Assembly: GCA_020740775.1 (NCBI GenBank)
Contig: JAHEWK010000001.1
Location: forward strand, 2,418,001 to 2,482,000
Direction: 5' to 3'
DNA length: 64,000 bases
Source of the DNA: Ilyonectria destructans
Lineage: Eukaryota > Ascomycota > Sordariomycetes > Hypocreales > Nectriaceae
Under the pieces are notes generated by a model that worked only from the letters and a program-made list of their open reading frames with translations, was not told the DNA's origin and did not search any database. The position numbers and the translations under genes were made by a program. Numbering within the stretch: the stretch's first letter is position 1; each line of letters starts with the position of its first letter. Shown here piece after piece: positions 60,274-64,000 of this stretch.

Positions 60274-62121
60274 TTACTCGTACATGGCATCGGGACCCTC
60301 ATCAAAGCCCAAACTGGGTTCGGGTGAGCTCTCCTCATCGTCCTCATCATCCTCATCACTAGAGATATGGTTCAACAGCATGCAGTCAAACCACGCCTCC
60401 GCCCCTCGCTCCAGACGCTCCTCGCAGTACCGGGCCTCGGCATAACACCCAATATCCTCGAGGAGGTCCACAACATCATATTGGGCTTCCCTGCGCCCAT
60501 CATCCTGGCTCAGGAGCCCAATGATCCGCATAAACTCCGAGGGCTCCGCATCCCGCGCAAACTCCAGCAAGCGACACTGAATCCGCGCCCAGGTTGCGAT
60601 CCATTCGCCGTTGAGCGAGCCGCCGGCCTCACGGCTCTCGATGGTCATGTAGGAATTTCCAGATGTGGGCCGCATCGTCGGGAGCACGCTGAGGAATTCC
60701 TTGCTCTGCCCTTCCCAGTTGCTGCTGATGTACGTCTTGGTTCCCATGCCCATGAGGTATGCAACTTGGTGAGTGCCAATGTCGCAGGAGAGCAACTCGC
60801 TGGCTCCAGACCAGGTGCCCACTCGGACCGGCGGCTGGCGTTTTATATCAGCAGATGGGTACCGGCTCATGATGGCCTCATCTCCATAAATGGAGTCTAA
60901 TGACATCTGGATTGCTTTCGGGCCATGCCGTTCCCGGATAGGCTTTCGAGGTCGTTCTAGCTTCGGATCCTCGAGAGTTGCGATAGTGGCGGTGGTCTCG
61001 TCTGTTTGGCTGTTTCTAAGGAATTGATGAATTGTTTCAGGCAGGGGGAAGTTGATCTGGGGAGGGCCGCCACTCAACTTGTTGTCATCGAGCCGTCGAA
61101 GGATGTTCTTAGAGGGCAAAGACTCCTGACTGCGCAGATCGATCTTGCGGGTTGCCTGCTTTCTGTGGCCTGGGACTTTTTTCGGTCTTGAGAAGGGTTC
61201 ACTCTCAATCTCGTAGTCCGAACTGTCGCCGTCAATATCCGGTTCCAAGAAGGAACCGTCCTTGGCTTGCTCCTGGCGGTCATTATACCACAGGAGCTTT
61301 CGGCTTGAGGCAATAGGTGCCTCGCCGACCTTTCGTGCCCGCCCTTGATATCGAGCCATCCACTTGGGATCCCGAAGAACCTTCTTGTAGGCATCGATGG
61401 CCCCCTTGCCTGCCGCCAAGTTGCAGGCATTGAGTCGTCGGGATGACTCTGAAAACTTGCATGTGGTTCTGCTGGGACAATGCAGAACGGAGAGCTTGGG
61501 CTCAGCAGCCCAAATAAGCGCAGCAAAGTTCCTGGCAGCTTGCATATCCATGCGGTATGGACCGTTTCCGAGATGCACATGGATGCCACATGACGAATTA
61601 ACCCTGCACCGGAAGTTAGCAGTCACAAGGCTCAGGACTACCTTGATCATGTTGAATGCCTCATCAAAGGCATATGAAGCCGGTGACTTCAATTCCACGC
61701 CCTTCCAAGCGTAACCGCTCCCTTCTTCGTCGTCAGCCTCGATTGACTCATCAGACGTGACTGCCCACATGTGCAGTTTGCTCACGTCTCGTTCCTCCGA
61801 GTTACTCGGAACATCTGTCTCGATCTTATACCTTTGGAGAAGGGTTGAAACCTTCAGAAGGGTATCATCTCCACCATCGGACTGAGGTGGTAGGGGGGCT
61901 CCATTGATCTGCAAGTCGGGGTCCTGCCCAACGTATTCGCCGATCATAAGTTCTATTTCGACGCCAAAACTGACACGAGGTGGACACATTGGGTCATCGG
62001 CCTCATCCTTGGCGCCAATTTCAAGTCGTTTCGAGGCGGGCTTTGAGCTGGACACCGGGGAGGAAGACTGGGTCTTCCGTGACCTCTTGCGAGAACCTGA
62101 TTTCTTTTGGTCTTGTGACAT
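60274..62121 (-). CDS. Amidoligase-family protein (GS-like COOH-NH2 ligase fold)
   Basis: Uninterrupted 615-residue frame starting MSQDQKKSGSRKR. Signature elements of the amidoligase (Amidoligase_2) family are visible: FGVEIEL at 52-58, VELKSP at 142-147, SSCGIHVHLG at 176-185 and the following helix AARNFAALIWAAEP. These form the glutamine-synthetase-like ATP/metal site. The N-terminus is basic and Ser-rich (possible NLS), the middle (about residues 290-350) is low complexity, and the C-terminus ends in an acidic DEDDEDDEESSPEP run. It has no signal peptide. Family members are predicted to form amide bonds between carboxylates and amines in peptide or small-molecule modification; fungal members are largely uncharacterised. 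It lies at the end of a 12-kb desert and upstream, in tandem, of a wall-protein gene. The substrate cannot be inferred from neighbours. Confidence 0.85.
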   Translation of the reverse strand: MSQDQKKSGSRKRSRKTQSSSPVSSSKPASKRLEIGAKDEADDPMCPPRVSFGVEIELMIGEYVGQDPDLQINGAPLPPQSDGGDDTLLKVSTLLQRYKIETDVPSNSEERDVSKLHMWAVTSDESIEADDEEGSGYAWKGVELKSPASYAFDEAFNMIKVVLSLVTANFRCRVNSSCGIHVHLGNGPYRMDMQAARNFAALIWAAEPKLSVLHCPSRTTCKFSESSRRLNACNLAAGKGAIDAYKKVLRDPKWMARYQGRARKVGEAPIASSRKLLWYNDRQEQAKDGSFLEPDIDGDSSDYEIESEPFSRPKKVPGHRKQATRKIDLRSQESLPSKNILRRLDDNKLSGGPPQINFPLPETIHQFLRNSQTDETTATIATLEDPKLERPRKPIRERHGPKAIQMSLDSIYGDEAIMSRYPSADIKRQPPVRVGTWSGASELLSCDIGTHQVAYLMGMGTKTYISSNWEGQSKEFLSVLPTMRPTSGNSYMTIESREAGGSLNGEWIATWARIQCRLLEFARDAEPSEFMRIIGLLSQDDGRREAQYDVVDLLEDIGCYAEARYCEERLERGAEAWFDCMLLNHISSDEDDEDDEESSPEPSLGFDEGPDAMYE

Positions 62122-63463
62122 TTTGAAAATAGTGAAGTTGTGATTTTGTGTAAGAAGATGGTCGTAGATGGTTCAGTTGTCTGAGGATAATAATTGGATT
62201 CATTTGGCTAGAAACTTATCTTACTTATAGAAAAAATAGGTTATGGAACTCGCGGCGAACATGGCGAATTGTTAATGTCGCCATTGTCACTCTGTTATCT
62301 GTGTTGTTTGTTCCTGAGAAACTCAACACTTGTTCGCTCGGACTTTGAAACTCAGAGGAACGCATAACCAGAAGTCTTTGTTAGCACGCCAAAATAGACA
62401 AACACTTACACCTATGCATGAACACCAACACGCACACACCATACATGCACACACGTACGAAGGCTGGAGGAGGAAGTTTGACAACTTTAATGTCTAAGCA
62501 GGCCTCCACACAGTACGATCTGCGGCCGATCAACTACCCAAGGTAAGCAATCGCGGCGTTGTAGGAGCTTCCCCTAAAATTTATCGAATATTGAAACACC
62601 TTTGTTTCATCTGGCAGCTGGGTCACGGTGCGCATCGTGCGGCGGATTTGCATGAGCGAAAAGATGTGATATATCACCTAAGATCCAAGTGCCGTAGTCC
62701 AACCTAAGCTCTTCGGCGCCAGCTTCAGAAAATCGGGACACAGCATCTAAAGGTTGTACGTTGGCTCCTCTTTAAAGGCGGCCTTGAGTTCCCGAAGGTC
62801 GGAGTGCTTGTCAAGCATCTCGTCGGTAAAGATACCTTTAGTCACCTAATCGTCCTGTGTTGCTCGCTGAACATGTGCTATGCATTCACAAGTTGTCGAA
62901 CTTCATGCGCCGGTCTTCGAATACCTATGCACAACATTTCATTGTTGATCTTTAGAGAATATTGAGATCTAATCGCCTACGATGGAATCACAGTTGTCAA
63001 ATAAATAGTGCCAAGTAATTCTTTGTTCAATAAAGTTTTCCTACTCCCCTTCGCCTCTTGCTATGATTGGTTTGGGAATAATAAAAAAACAAAGATGCCG
63101 AATAACGCATTACGCCCTCCTCCAATCACTGCCTCGATAGCAGCATAAACACAAATAATGCAAAAGTCGCAGCATGAAGCATTCAATCCGTCAATCAATC
63201 AGCCAAACCACCAAGGCATTTCATTCCTCGCCAAAACCTCCAAAGAAGCCAGGCCTTGTTCCTATCGTCGGGTCTTCAACTCATCAAAGGTATAGTGTTG
63301 CATGTCGAAAAAAGCGGTGCTCGATAACAAAAATGGTAACAGAGAAGCGAACTGGGGCACCGCGGTGACCAGAGTCTCCATGTTGACGAAGCATCCACCA
63401 GCACGTGGCGATGCTGGGATTACGCTGGCGTTGCCAATCGCGGTCCACCGAACGCCGCAGACG
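62122..63463. other. Intergenic region upstream of the amidoligase-family gene
   Basis: 1.3 kb, AT-richer than the rest, containing the promoter of the amidoligase gene and the 3' UTR of the GPI-protein gene. A CA-rich stretch lies at about 62401-62458. No gene seen. Confidence 0.6.
62401..62458. repeat. CA-rich stretch (CACACA/CATGCA)
   Basis: Imperfect CACACC/CATGCACACA units about 280 bp upstream of the amidoligase-family start codon; potentially polymorphic. Confidence 0.6.
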
Positions 63464-64000
63464 TTAAACCAGGTAAGCGAGCATGCCAATGGCAACCGCG
63501 GCGGCAGCACCCTTGCCTGCTGGCGCCATGGTAGGGGCAGCGAAGCCATCGGAGCTGGTCGAGGTCACCGAGTCCGCAGTTGCCTCGGCGCTGGATGCCG
63601 ACTTGGTGGCAGAACCGGAAGCGGAAGCAGTGGCGGTTTCGGACTCGGTCGAGCTGCTACTCGAGTCGGCATCAGGTGGGCCCTGGGTAGCGCAGAGGTC
63701 CTGGATGTTCTTGGTGCATTCCTTCTGGAGCTTAGAGCTGCCGGCATTGGTGGTGATGCACTGCGAGTACAGTTCCTCGCAGATAAAGGTCGGAACGGTC
63801 TGAGTGTAGTACTGCAGGCCGGGCATCGAGCTGTTGGAGGCGCACGTGCATTCCCACGACAGGTCGGTCTGGAGGAATCGATTGTCAGAACCTCGAGGCG
63901 GTGCAGGGGACAGGATCATCAACTTACCAAGGTACAAGCGTTCTCGTCCGTGTTGTTGTCGCAAAGAGTTTCACAGGTGTTGGTCTGAGCCTGGCACCAC
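63464..64000 (-). CDS. Cysteine-rich GPI-anchored surface protein, partial (DUF7707-like)
   Basis: The 5' end is cut off by the window edge. Two exons are visible: 64000-63928 (incomplete) and 63868-63464, joined across a 59-bp intron (GTAAGT...CTCCAG) in phase 0. The join reads WCQAQTNTCETLC-DNNTDENACTL followed by TDLSWECTCASNSS, a cysteine pattern I associate with the fungal DUF7707 family. Further cysteines follow at ICEELYSQC, KECTKN and DLCATQ. A Ser/Thr-rich region (about 45 residues) then leads to a C-terminal hydrophobic tail, GKGAAAAVAIGMLAYLV, typical of a GPI-attachment signal. The signal peptide must lie outside the window. It is likely a cell-wall or plasma-membrane surface protein of unknown role. 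The family name is from memory and should be confirmed. Confidence 0.8.

Overview
This is nuclear DNA of a filamentous ascomycete, most likely Pezizomycotina and probably Sordariomycetes. Evidence: split genes with short introns (mostly 47-99 bp) showing GT-AG ends and CTAAC-like branch points, C-rich codon third positions, large mixed-strand intergenic spaces, and a gene set of clearly fungal type (NDR kinase COT-1/Cbk1 with a Q-rich N-terminus, Tim54, Rsc7/Swp82-family subunit, a cysteine-rich GPI-type wall protein). The species cannot be fixed from the window alone.

Layout. 1-7.6 kb: no convincing gene, several short tandem repeats. 7.6-9.9 kb: a long pyrimidine-rich leader, with a probable leader intron, feeding an uninterrupted cyclin gene. 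9.9-11.9 kb: T-rich stretch, probably 3' UTR or non-coding transcript. 11.9-28.6 kb is the gene-dense core: a Fyv6/FAM192A-type splicing factor (+), TIM54 (-), the COT-1/Cbk1 kinase (+, four coding exons), splicing factor SF3A2/Prp11 (-), a class-III PLP aminotransferase (-, three exons), nucleolar GTPase Nug1 (+, with a 28-nt first coding exon) and exosome nuclease Dis3/Rrp44 (-, two exons). 28.6-39.8 kb: a gene desert ending in about 2.6 kb of CT-rich leader or promoter before an Rsc7/Swp82-family chromatin-remodelling subunit (+, three exons). 44.0-45.2 kb: a Dpb4/POLE3-type histone-fold subunit (-, four exons) carrying a long (Lys-Glu)n tract. 47.4-48.2 kb: a conserved-looking single-pass membrane protein of unknown function (-). 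48.2-60.2 kb: a second large desert. 60.3-62.1 kb: an amidoligase-family protein (-). 63.5 kb to the window edge: the 3' part of a GPI-anchored cysteine-rich protein (-), cut by the window end.

Most named genes are housekeeping nuclear functions (splicing, ribosome assembly, RNA decay, chromatin and replication) plus two growth regulators (cyclin, NDR kinase). They do not form a metabolic cluster. The least understood genes are the amidoligase-family protein and the single-pass membrane protein, which sit on either side of the larger desert. The deserts are not strikingly AT-rich, so they do not look like RIP-mutated transposon graveyards. I saw no transposase, reverse transcriptase, tRNA, rRNA or CRISPR array. 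Exon joins were worked out by eye from splice signals and reading-frame continuity.
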